Of a stretch of DNA of 64,000 nt, positions 21,306 through 31,835 are shown piece after piece (position 1 is the first letter of the stretch; every line of letters begins with the position of its first letter). Source of the DNA: Pollenia angustigena (Eukaryota; Arthropoda; Insecta; Diptera; Polleniidae); the NCBI GenBank assembly GCA_930367215.1, contig OV884056.1, positions 54,436,308-54,500,307 on the forward strand. Reading direction: 5' to 3'. The notes under the pieces were generated by a model, which was not told the origin of the DNA, made no database searches, and worked only from the letters and a program-made list of their open reading frames with translations. The position numbers and the translations under genes were made by a program.

Positions 21306-21585
21306 TTATCCCATCAACAAAAAATTTCAAGTGTTTTTATCAAGAATAAAAACTGGGAATTAAGCACGAATAACAAAATCTTTTGAAATTAAAATTTTGT
21401 ATTCCCAAAAATTGAAATTACTTTTTGATAAGTTTCAAGAAAATAATTGTAAAAAATTCATTTTCTGGATTACGAGATTCAAATTTTTTTCTGTAACACC
21501 TAACTATATTCTAAACCAACTATAAAAAAAACTTTAGGGGAATTATGCTCCTATACATATTTTTTAATGGTTTGAAAAATGCTTA

Positions 21586-21780
21586 TTATTTACTTAAGCT
21601 CTAAAAATTTCCTAACTTGGATGGAATATTAAAAAAAAAGAGAAATACCGTCTATGGGTTTTTTCTGATTTCGAATATTTAGACTGTTTTCTAATAACTA
21701 CAAGAAAAAAATATGAAAAAAAATTTATTTAAAAAAAATGCTATTTTCGTGATTTTCGCTCAAATTTTCATAGATTGAAT
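21586..21780. repeat. About 200-bp direct repeat, second copy (partner 19862-20085)
   Basis: See the first copy. Here the sequence before it (GGTTTGAAAAATGCTTATT) is not interrupted by the PIF-like element and shows the empty site. Confidence 0.65.
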
Positions 21781-21885
21781 TAGTTTAAAAAAAATCAACT
21801 AGGAACATAATAAGAAATATTAAGGCATTAAAGTGGATTTATGTAATTATAATGAAACGTTACTAATAACTAAAATAAATTTCAG

Positions 21886-22185
21886 GGTGCTTGTCCGAAG
21901 AAGCATTGGAAGCCAACCACAAAATCGTGAGAAAAACCAGACTTTCCCATACGAGAAAAACGTCACGACGACACTCATAAAGATTTAATGACTCATTTAA
22001 TACATTCCTCAGATCCGTTGTTATCTTCAAACAGGAATTTAAAGACTAAAAAAAATATATTTTTTGAAGAAGTTGAGAAATATATACTGAGAGAAAATGT
22101 ACCAGTTAAAGATGACGAAACAAATGTTTCGTTGAGCGGCAATATTTTTTTGGAAGAATTCAGTACTGAAGATGATTTATTGTAA
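21886..22185 (+). pseudogene. Remnant 3' exon of a TE-associated arthropod protein
   Basis: After a possible splice acceptor (AAATTTCAG) the frame reads CLSEEALEANHKIVRKTRLS, then HTRKTSRR. After a one-base shift near 21965 it continues HKDLMTHLIHSSDPLLSS and runs open to TAA at 22185. The pattern SEEA.EA..K..R..H.RKTSR....DL...L..SSDP is one I recognise from C-termini of many uncharacterised arthropod proteins, probably TE-encoded. The function is unknown. Confidence 0.5.
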
Positions 22186-22274
22186 TTAAAAAATATGAAC
22201 ATACATATGTAAATAATAAATAAATTAGTTTAAAGAAAATAAATTAGGAATATAATAAGAAATAATTCCAAATA

Positions 22275-22960
22275 ATTCATTAGATCGGCTCAGAATCACT
22301 TTCTGAGTCGATCTAACGATGTCCGTCCGGCCGGCTGGCGGTCCATGCAACCTTGTGCATACAGATCGCCAATTCGGAGACAATTTGATGAAATTTGTCC
22401 CAGAGGCTCTGACTGGTACAAGGACCAAGCCTATTAAAAATGGAACGAATCGGTCCATAATTTTACAAAAGCCATCTTATTACATCGGCAAGATTAAATT
22501 TGGTCCAAACCAAACTAATTTTATTGCAATCAAAATCAGCTTATCAAATTGTATTGGAATCTTTCTATTTTTGAACATAGCTCCCATACAAATCATTCTC
22601 CCGAAAAAGCTTTTTATGCCAGCTTCCTTAAAAATATTAGTATTTACATACAAATTGGCGACAATGACTTTTACGATAGCTACTAAGTCATGACAAAATG
22701 TTGTCCAGATAGGTCCAAAATAAACTATAGGTTCCATATAAACCCTCATCCAAAAAACTCATATACGGAGCTTAAGATATCTAAACAATATTCGGGAGAA
22801 AGAACTTTTAAACGAATCTTAACCTCATAACATAATATTGTTCTGGCGGGTCCATGATTGCCCATGGGTCCCAAATACATTACACTCTAGGAAATTTGTT
22901 TTTAAATACTATGCTATAGGGTATCACATGGTCGGGCTTGACCGATTATACTTTCTTACT
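22275..22960. repeat. Candidate dispersed repeat
   Basis: It begins with the palindrome-like CTCAGAATCACTTTCTGAGT and a CCGTCCGGCCGG tract and ends TATACTTTCTTACTTGTTA. The style matches dispersed non-coding repeats common in flies, but the family is not identified. The 124-aa ORF at 22319 has no recognisable domain and is not called. Confidence 0.35.
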
Positions 22961-23600
22961 TGTTATTTTTGCAAGAGCATTTTAAGCGTTTTTAACTCAT
23001 TTTTTATTAAATGATGTGTTTGTATTTTTCACATTAATAATCCGATTCTACCAAAATTCGGCACACATATATATCTAACAAATATCAATTTCCATACCAA
23101 ATTTTATTACGATTGCAAGTGTTATAGCATTTTTAAGAAAAAGGATATATGGCAGGACCTTGAGTCCTTGTTCCGATTTAAATGAAAATTTGCACACACG
23201 TTGCTAGTTGTGTGTGCATTAGCCTGACCATTTTTTGTAGTTTTGTGGGCATTATTGAAGCTAAAATTATTTTTTTCCATTTCAGGACACATGGGAGGTA
23301 GGCGTGTCCTTGAACCGATTTCTCCAAAAATTCATATTTTTCTTAACTAAGCTTTTTTATGCTAGTGTACGAAATTTCAAAACTTTCTGACAACTCCTTC
23401 TATTTATGTCCCTTCGTTATATAGGGACAAAGCACTGTGCATCGTGTGCCCAATAGAAACAGTTTAATTACTTGCTTTAAGCTACTGCGCTTCAAAACAA
23501 TATCAAAAGATGGCAGGGTTTAGAAGTTTTAGCCATTATTTTTGCATCTGAATTTAACTGTTTGAAAAAACCATACTGTTGGGATATTTTTCCTCAATAA
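22961..23600. other. Non-coding stretch, nothing recognised
   Basis: AT-rich sequence within the piggyBac-like insertion. No domain-bearing ORF and no clear repeat ends. Confidence 0.3.
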
Positions 23601-23609
23601 CTAATCGCT

Positions 23610-23870
23610 AAGACCTGTAGTACACATATGTGCACCTCTTTTTCTACCAGTTTAAATAAAAAAATTAAAAAAATAATAAAAACCGAAATTTAAATTACAC
23701 CTCATAAGATAAAACAAATAGTTAATAAGCCCTTTACTTAATCGGTTCAGTTCTGATCTTAAGAAATTAAGAATTTACGTTGAAATTTTTCATATTTTAA
23801 GACCTGAGGTACACATATGTGCACCCTTAATTTCTAAGAATTCAAATAAAATGTTTAAAAAAAAATATAC
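23610..23870. repeat. 189-bp direct repeat with palindromic word, also at the left end
   Basis: AAGACCTG..GTACACATATGTGCACC occurs at 23610 and 23799. A close variant at 18084-18111 lies just inside the left end of the same insertion. The centre ACACATATGTGT-like palindrome could be a transposase-binding subterminal repeat. Confidence 0.55.
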
Positions 23871-23954
23871 AGTTTTCTTATTTCCTCCCCAAAAGGTGTA
23901 AACAATATATAAGAAATGTAAAAATTCAATGGGTTAATGTTCGGGTCTTAAGAG

Positions 23955-24235
23955 GATAAATTGAAAAAGGATCCGCTATACAATAACATGCCTGCGAGCT
24001 TAAAATCAGCAGTGCAAAAAATAATTGAACAACTCCCTGAAAATATGAGATATTTGTCTTAAGAATGAAAAAATCGATTTACATGTATACATCTAAAAAT
24101 TCAAATAAGTTTTAAACACGTCACGTCGCTTTGTTTTTCTGTGGTACGAGAATAAATCGATGGATGATACAGGCCGCATTAAGCCTAAAATTCAAGAATT
24201 TCATATGAGTAAAAAAGTAGTAATTTTAAGTTTTG
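23955..24235 (+). pseudogene. Broken paralog of the secreted family, 3' part (copy 2)
   Basis: This continues the reading interrupted at 18078 and is identical to 23-300. It contains the ASLKSAVQKIIEQLPENM stretch, a TAA, then the MDDTGRIKPKIQEFH segment near 24161. With 17920-18078 it makes one dead gene split by a 5.9-kb element. Confidence 0.8.
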
Positions 24236-24472
24236 ACATTCTATAAATCTGACATGAATAATGATATCATAATGAAATTTGGCAGTTGTGTAGATTAAGA
24301 AGTTCTTAAAACGGTGCACCTAAAAACATCCCCCTTTTTGATTAAAAAAGGACCATAATTCTCAATCTCACTCAAAATGCTAAAAATCATCAAAAGTTTA
24401 ACTTTGATCTTAAATTTCTTACAAACTGCTAAACCGGTTTTAATAAAATTAAAACTGTAGGAAAGTTGAAGA

Positions 24473-24932
24473 AGTCCTCTCTCCAGCAAAAGAAAAATTG
24501 TAAAATTATCTTTATCGGTTCAAAAGTTTCAGCCACTGAGCGTCGGTAAAGACGCTTTTCTTTTCTCCTTTCCTCCCGATATCTCTCCCGCGCACTTCGC
24601 GTAGCTACTGTCTGCAGCGTTGCCATATATGCTTCATTCTTCTCTGCGGTAGCTTTGCGGCACTGCTCATCGTAACAAGAGTTTTTTTTTTGGGATTGTA
24701 ACCCAAATACGGATTTGGCAGCAATCTTTATGGAGTGGGAAATATGTTGCCATAGTGCGCAAATATCGCCGGGACAAGGAGTGTTCTCTCTAAGCAATTG
24801 GGCTGTTTGTGTAAAAAAGGCGGTGGCTATCTGTTGTGTCCGCAGCTTTGTTACGAACAACGCTTAAACATGTTCTTACCCTGGCTGCGGAGTCAATGTT
24901 AGCTTCTTGTATCGAACGCAAGTCAGGCACAC
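24473..24932 (-). pseudogene. Non-LTR ORF2 linker remnant, copy 2
   Basis: Identical in protein sequence to the fragment at 540-1000. Confidence 0.55.
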
Positions 24933-24957
24933 TGGATGAAAAATAAAAGTAATTTTT

Positions 24958-25249
24958 AGATTTTTTTCGAGCAAAAATACCAGTTATTGTTTGATTTCTT
25001 CAAGCAAAAATAAAACATATTTTCTAAAGAAATGTACATAAATGTTCCAAAAAATAAGGTTGACTTCAAATATTTATTTCAATGCGTGGTCATCATGGAT
25101 ATTTCTTAAGCACATTAACAAATGTATACCTATTAAGTCAACCAAATTATTAAAACACGCACATTTCTTGAAAAAAAAAAAAAAAAAAAAACTTTAATTT
25201 TTGCTCGATAAAATTAAAAAATAACTGTTATTTTTGCTCGAAAAAATAT
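24958..25249. mobile_element. Small inverted-repeat element (MITE), copy 2
   Basis: Same as 1026-1317, with one base less in the A-run. Confidence 0.6.
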
Positions 25250-25379
25250 ATTGATACGCTTATCTTTTAAAAGAGTTGTTATTATTAAAAATAAATACAT
25301 AAATTTTCACTTCTAGAAACATTTTTATAACTGCAAAAAGCATAGTTTTATAACACTGGCTACGATCATCACTCTAAGA

Positions 25380-26297
25380 CAGGGATGATAAATAGAAAAC
25401 CAATATCGTACCAACGAACTTTTAAAATTGTACTTTTTTAGCCCCAATAGTACTAAATCCTTTTTTTAATTTTATTTTTAAAAACAAAAACAAAAGGCGT
25501 GTACTTAAAATTAATTTGTACATGTAAAGAATAGATATCAAAAAATACATGATCATTAATTATACATAATAATAGGGTGGGTAAAATTTTTTCGCGTCAA
25601 AATCATATCACACTTCTATAAATTATTTCAAGAAACTTTGCCAAATAACCATAGGTCAAAAATGAATTTCGATCCCCAGATTTTTTAAAATGGTTAGTTT
25701 TCCAAAATATTCAAGAATAGAGACAAACACATAGTATTTGGTCTAGCCGAACCTGAATCATGCTGTTTTTAGGGTCGAGAAATCCATTTATTTATATTTT
25801 TGATTGTCGCCACAGAGCGTTTTCATACACTTTTTAGAATTTATCGTCTTTTTTTGTTTATAATGAATATAGAGCTTTTGCAGAAGTGGTTTCCTATATC
25901 TTTTAACAACTTGTCAATATCATCATATATTTAGTATGTGGCATAAGCAAGCGTTCAATGAACAAGTGCAAAAATCTATTCACAATAGTGGAGTTCAGTA
26001 TTTGGTGCAAATGGTCTTGCAAAAAAGCAAATGCAAAATATCATAGCTGTTTTGTTAAATCCAACAACAGAAAATAGAATTTCCATTTTGCATTTTCGCA
26101 AGGCTATTTGCACCAAACACTTAACTCCGCTTATATTCATTGGACAGTAAATAGAAGTTGCCATTTGATATCAATTATACATATGTAGGTTTGAAAAATT
26201 TGGAAATAGTACCAAATGAATCACGGGGGTACCAGCGTACTTTTTAGTTTTTAATTGTACCAAAAAAAGTACAATTGTACCAACTTTATCAACCCTG
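25380..26297. mobile_element. hAT-type non-autonomous element (918 bp), copy 2
   Basis: Same ends and the same CTCTAAGA target duplication as 1448-2365, so it inserted before the segmental duplication. Confidence 0.85.
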
Positions 26298-28072
26298 CTC
26301 TAAGATGTCTCAAATACAATACAACACATAGCGCCATCTTGCGCTGTATTTCTTTAACATCCATTAGTTTCTGAAAATTGCGCCTTATTTAAAAACATTT
26401 TTGTTTTGTTATTTTTTGTTTATACAAATGGAGTTCAAAAATATTTTGTCTTTTGTATTTAGTTGCTATGCAAATTCTGGCAGTGAAAAATAGAACAGAG
26501 ACAAGATTTTAATACCTTTTAAGGCAATTTTCTATTTAGTTTGTTTTAAATTTTAAAAGAGGTCAACATTTCATAGCACAATTGTGCTAAAGCAAACACA
26601 CGTATAATTTTACGCTCTTGTATCCAGTCGTCGTTTAGGTATTGATGGCTACACGTGTGCGGATGCTTACGAATTTTTTCCAGCTTTTTTCTTGTTTTCT
26701 CATTAATCTGTTTCCAGCGAACATTTTGAAGTCAGAATGATATGTGAAAAATATTTCATGCTAAATAATGCATTTGGTAACATGCAATGTATTCTATGTT
26801 ACCAAATGTTAAAAAAAAAAAAAAAAAAAAAATAGGGAATGGGTTAATAAAAGGCATTACGATTCTTTTCATAGTGACATGAAAAGTTTTGAAGGTAAGA
26901 AAAGAAAGGATCATTTAGATATGGTAAAAAACATTTATGTAGAAAAAATTAAAAAATGGCTACTTGCAGTTGATCAAAACAAAGCAAGGGCAGAAAAAAA
27001 TTTGAAAAAATTTAAAATATTCACTTTGTGTTTGTTGGGTAATCCTCTCTCACTAATCTAACCTCATTTTTAGTTGTGTTTACCCCTGTTTTAAAAGAAC
27101 AAACAGTCATATTAAAAAATAAATAATTTTGAATTGTTTTATTTGTTTAAGTTTTACCTTCAAGGCCAGATCTGGTAAAGTGAATTTTTGTTTAACTCAG
27201 TAACACTGTTCTGGTAGAGGGATTTTAGAGGGATCCTGTTATAAAATTTAAGAATTGCGTTTTGAAGAGATATGAAAGAAACATACAATGCTTTCACAAA
27301 AATATGCTCACAGCTTAAATGATGCAGTGCATAAGAATTTCTCTCATAATGAAGTAATGGTACAAGGTGAATTTTGTTGTGCAGTTCAGCGTCTAAATTA
27401 TTTTTAGACAAGAAAGGGTAAAAAAGTATTCAGCTTAACTTTTTTTTTTTACCTATTGAAACAAGGGAAGATGTAATTCGCCTTTTTAGGGAGGATAAAA
27501 GCCAACACAAAAATTGCTGAACTTGTTGTAATCAGTTCCTCAACTGTCTAACTGTCCATCGAAAGGTTTCGCCACGAAGCGATAATCGTAAACAGGTGTA
27601 GATTTGCGTTAAATAAAATATTTAATGATGCAGATAAGAAGGAACTATTCGCCAAGTTAAATAAAAATCTGATCTTAGCTAACAAAATAAATAAGTACTT
27701 ATGTATGTAAGCCCCGAAACCCTGAAACTGTTAAAAGAGTTCTTTTTGAGGAAAATTTTTATAAAAGAACAACTCGAAACAAGCCATTAATAAATTGCGT
27801 AAATAGAAGACGTATAATAGAGTTTTGCCGATAACATTTAAACAAAGCTATTTCATTCGGGAAAACGGGATCATTGTTCGGAAACTCTTGCGTTCCACAC
27901 TACAGCTAAGCTTTAAGGTTATTCTTCATCATTTTTTGCAATGTCGTAATACATTGTATTACCGTGTAAACTAGCCTTAAGTACTAGGTGTAGGAATAAG
28001 TTAAATTAATAAACACAGTTAAATAAACCACCTTTTCTGCAACCCATAAAGGGTTAATGGATTATTTTTCAC

Positions 28073-28107
28073 TATAAATACTGCACGTAGCAATATCTCA
28101 TTCAGTT
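28073..28107 (+). promoter_or_regulatory. TATA box and initiator of the secreted gene, copy 2
   Basis: TATAAATA 28073-28080 and TCAGTT 28102-28107, with the same spacing as in copy 1. The ATG is at 28125. Confidence 0.75.
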
Positions 28108-28124
28108 AAGTATCATTTTTAAAA

Positions 28125-29003
28125 ATGAAAACAACTAAAATAATTTTGAGCGTTCTGCTCAGTTGGTCTCTACAATTAATGCCAGTTTATGGCTGTGGTA
28201 CCAGTGTCTCAAAAAAGCGGGAGGATGCCACTGAAAGCAATATACAGCCGAAACAGGATTTTTATAAAGAAAGAATTGAAACCCAAAACACTTTATGGAC
28301 TCTGTTTGAGCAAAATCGTGAGGAATATTTTGAGAAGTTGTTACGTGCAGAACTTGATCTTTGCGAAACTGTTATCAGAGAAAATAATATTTATATACAC
28401 GAGTTTTTCCATAAAATTTTATACAGATTATTTAAATTGAAAAATGATCCACTGTACGAAAACATACCTGCGAGCTTAAAATTAAATGTGGAAAATTTAA
28501 TTGAAAAAGATCTCCCTGAAAATATGAAATCTATATATTTTAAGTCCGACTTTTGTCTTAAGAATGTTGGACTTAAGGTCAACACCCAAGCATCCAAAGA
28601 TTCAGATACGTACCAATACCGTCCCCTAGTTGAGCTGTCGGCCGACAAAAAATCAACGAATACTACATCTCGCGTTATGGCTACAACTCAAGAATTTCAT
28701 TCAAATAGTGGGGAAGAAGTAAAAGTAATTTTTCAGAGTGCTCAGTTGAAATGGTATTTGTTTATGGAGCTGGAATCGTTTTCAATTGTTGCTTCGGAGG
28801 CAAGTAAACCACCTGAAACAAGCACATGGAGCATTGAGTTTTTGAATACAAATAATGTTGTACTATCTCGAGAATACCATAGAATGTGCGCCGGGCAGTT
28901 TCCCGATTCCGAAAGATGGTATGTTATGGGAATCCGTAAAGAAGACACTTCTTCAGATAATCCTAATTGTCAATGGCGTTTGGGGTCGTGCGATTTTGAG
29001 TGA
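28125..29003 (+). CDS. Secreted cysteine-containing protein of unknown family, copy B (292 aa)
   Basis: Intronless ORF, tandem duplicate of 4193-5047. The signal peptide (residues 1-23) is identical to copy A. Residues 28-54 differ in length and sequence (VSKKREDATESN instead of ISNS, then IQPKQDFYKERIETQ), adding eight residues and removing the extra cysteine, so the mature chain has six cysteines (24, 80, 144, 255, 282, 289), an even number. From NTLWTLFEQ to the end only 11 nucleotides differ and all change the protein. The C-terminal 50 residues are identical. Function unknown. Promoter and 3' flank are conserved, so both copies are probably expressed alike. Confidence 0.85.
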   Translation: MKTTKIILSVLLSWSLQLMPVYGCGTSVSKKREDATESNIQPKQDFYKERIETQNTLWTLFEQNREEYFEKLLRAELDLCETVIRENNIYIHEFFHKILYRLFKLKNDPLYENIPASLKLNVENLIEKDLPENMKSIYFKSDFCLKNVGLKVNTQASKDSDTYQYRPLVELSADKKSTNTTSRVMATTQEFHSNSGEEVKVIFQSAQLKWYLFMELESFSIVASEASKPPETSTWSIEFLNTNNVVLSREYHRMCAGQFPDSERWYVMGIRKEDTSSDNPNCQWRLGSCDFE

Positions 29004-29115
29004 TTTGTGATTATATATAGAATATACATAGTTAATTGTTCTTTATTTAGAATTCATTATTCAAATCAAAAATATGTAAAAAAAGAAAATAATAAAATTT
29101 ATAAAATAAATAAAA

Positions 29116-30098
29116 GAAAATTATGAATGTTTTTAATGCCACTTGTAAATATAAGCAAAGCGTCGAATATGTGTTTAGCGAATAATCAAATAAAATATTT
29201 GTGAATGCGAATACATACTTACAATATGTTAAAAATTCATATGTAAATAATTTTGATAAAATAAACTTATTTGGGTAACAAGTTCAGTTTGGAAAAGCGA
29301 TACAGTAATTTTCGTTTATAATCACTACCGTTTTTAGTCACATTAGCGATATAGTCCATTGCACTTGTATTTTCTGCCGCTATAGGTAAATTTAATATAA
29401 AGTATTTACGTTATCGTCCATTTAGCGATATATTCCATCTATCAGCATCTGGCAAAGGAAAAAATAAAGCAAATTATTAGCGTTTGAGTCACATTAGCAA
29501 AATGTTTTTAGTTCCTTTTTGCTTTGGAAACCACAAACATATAAAAGAACTAAAAATTAAATCGTTTAATATTTGTATCTCATCAAACATCCACTCGTAA
29601 AAATTTGTTTTTGTCTTTGGCATCAGGGATGAAATACATATGTATGTATCTTATTATTATAACTATTTTTTTTAAACAGTATCCAACGATAACTTAATTA
29701 TTGTTAAGCTTGTTAGTCCTGGAGCTTCAATGTAAATAAAACAGTAATTTTTTACAGTTTTTCCCAACGCTTCGTAGGGTATTCATCTACTTTTTCAGGG
29801 GGGCGTAAATTTTTTTGATAATATAATATATTTAATATATTTGATTTTCTTCTGAACATTTTTTAAAAAACGTAAACAATTAACAAAAATACCGTCCAAT
29901 ACATCCTAATTTAATATTTCAACTATGTTGCCAAATATGATTTCTTTGTTTTCAATATTCGCCGCATAATATCTTATATCTTGCAACTGTGTGTGTAGCC
30001 GTTTCCTACTGGTAAATTTTTGCTTGATAGACCCTCAAAAAATTAAAGCTATATAGGTTTTTGATCAGGGGTATCAGCTACTTCTGATACTAGCAACA
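29116..30098. other. Non-coding spacer, copy 2
   Basis: Counterpart of 5160-6150. No gene seen. Confidence 0.4.
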
Positions 30099-30100
30099 TA

Positions 30101-30202
30101 TCGGGTGATTTTTTAAGAGCTATAGGAAAGTTTTTTAAAAAAACAACACATAAAATTCAGAAAAATGCACGAAATCTTTTTTTGAATCAATAGTACAAAA
30201 CT
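30101..30202 (-). mobile_element. Terminal fragment of a mariner-like element, copy 2
   Basis: Counterpart of 6154-6255, with a few substitutions. Confidence 0.7.
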
Positions 30203-30264
30203 CTTTAGCCGTTTTACGCACTAACGCTGAAATCCATGTTTTAGGTAACCATTTAAATAAATCG

Positions 30265-30618
30265 ATGGATGATACAGGCCGCATTAAGCCTAAAATTCAA
30301 GAATTTCATTCAAATAGTGGGGAAAAAGTAAAAGTAATTTTAAAAGGTACCCGTTATAACTGGTTTTACTATATGGACTCGGAAGAATCGGGGTATGCAG
30401 TTAGTGCTTAGGAAGCAAGTACACCACCTGAAGGTAGCACATGGAGCATTGAGTTATTGGATAATAAGCGTGTTGCATTTTATCAAAAGGACCGTATAAT
30501 ATGCAGCGCGGAGAAGAACGGTTTCCAATTAGTGTTTGTTAGAGGAATCCTAAAAACCGAAGCTTCTTCAGCAAAATGTGAATGTCAATGGCATATGGGG
30601 CCGTGCAATTTTCAGTGA
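30265..30618 (+). pseudogene. C-terminal domain pseudogene of the secreted family, copy 2
   Basis: Same frame as 6319-6671 with the same in-frame TAG (30409-30411), so the stop predates the duplication. Near the end CQWHMGPCNFQ replaces CQWRLGPCNFQ, showing relaxed change at an otherwise conserved site. Confidence 0.85.
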
Positions 30619-31835
30619 TTTTTGCGTTTGTTATTACTTACAATATGTATATTAAATATTCATATATACATATGTAAATAAATCTATATATAAATCGGCT
30701 AAGGCAAAACAGTTAAGAATATTTTCCTCCTCTGTATGCCAACCGATTTGAGCAAAATATACACCATTTACTCAAAGAAGTGCACAATGTATATTTTATT
30801 AAAATCGGTTCAATAATTTCAGAGTTATAAGCGTTCAATTCAAAATTGTTACTAACAAAAATGCAAAATAAATAAAAATTAGTATTGTGGTTATTTTGTT
30901 GAACTATTTATGGTTTTTAATCCAGATTTTTAATATTTTTAATTAGGCTTAAGTTCATGAAATTTAATTTTCATTAAATTATTCTTATGAAGAAAGGAAT
31001 TTTACAACATGAAAATCAATTAAAATTGCTATTGATAATCTTTCATTCTTGACGTGGCTCGAATGAAAATAAATAAATAAAAATTTCTTTTCAATTATCA
31101 AATAATAAAAAGTTAGGGTGATCGAATATTCGACATTTTTCAGAAACCGGTTTTCGAATATTTCGACTATATAAATCAGACAGTTAAGAACGTTTTCTTC
31201 CTTTGTTTGTTAACCGAACCTCTATGGGGAGAAAGAAGGGGAAATATGAGAGACAAAATTTCTTTTTTTTTTTACTTTTCTGTGATAATTTTTAAATTTG
31301 CTATAATATAGAACTTAGAAACATAATATTAAAGGTGTAGGATCCTGAGTGAGTGATAACCTATAAGATACAAAATGCTGGTATTTTTTGATTTTCATCT
31401 GGAACTTTTTGAATTTTCGTTAATATTCGACCTATAAAGATAAAATTATACATTAAACTGGGTGAATAAGAACATGTAAGGTGAGCTTTTTGGTACTTTT
31501 TCGTTCTACATTTGGTACTTTGAATAATTTTCGTTTTATACTGAACTTACAAAATTAAATTAACTCACGTAGAAGATAAAATCGCCAAATCGATCCACTT
31601 TGAAGGAAAAAATAAATGCTCGAAACAAATAAATTCATATATACTTAGATGAATTATATTTTCTTCATATTTACAAAAAAAAATTATGGTCGAATTTTGA
31701 CCATAAGGCGAACACTAGTTAATTTAAATAAACTTATTTTCGTAACACAAATTCAGTAAAGAAACCCGAAACGTACATTGGCAGACTAACCAACAGCCGT
31801 TTTAATAAAAAAACAAAGAAAAACAAAAAAAAAAG

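Larger units (their letters stand above)
20261..21432. mobile_element. Retrozyme-like / non-autonomous Penelope-like array with hammerheads
   Basis: An 11-bp direct repeat TTTCAAGAAAA (20250-20260 and 21433-21443) flanks the array. Inside are one inverted partial unit (about 20261-20661), one full unit (20664-21133, 470 bp) and one further partial unit (21134-21432) in direct orientation. Each carries a hammerhead core. Head-to-head plus tandem arrangement of terminal repeats with hammerheads is what is known of Penelope-like elements and animal retrozymes. There is no ORF. Confidence 0.65.
20664..21433 (+). repeat. 470-bp tandem unit, 1.6 copies
   Basis: The first unit runs TTATTGTTGATGTG... 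to 21133 and the second starts with the same words. Hammerhead cores lie exactly 470 bp apart (20792 and 21262). The second copy stops near 21433. A monomer circle released by two cleavages would be 470 nt. Confidence 0.75.
18079..23954. mobile_element. piggyBac-like composite insertion at a TTAA site (5876 bp)
   Basis: The ends CCTCTGCAGACC and GGTCTTAAGAGG are inverted. The left flank is TTAA and the right flank ATAA, a one-base change from TTAA, and the interrupted gene sequence is collinear across the insertion. TTAA targeting is the piggyBac hallmark; no piggyBac transposase is visible. The body holds nested pieces: a PIF/Harbinger element (18464-19857), a hammerhead-bearing array (20261-21432) and a coding remnant at 21886. 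Confidence 0.6.

Noticed and set aside
22319..22693. 124-aa ORF
   Set aside because: Within a candidate dispersed non-coding repeat, no recognisable domain; composition follows the repeat.
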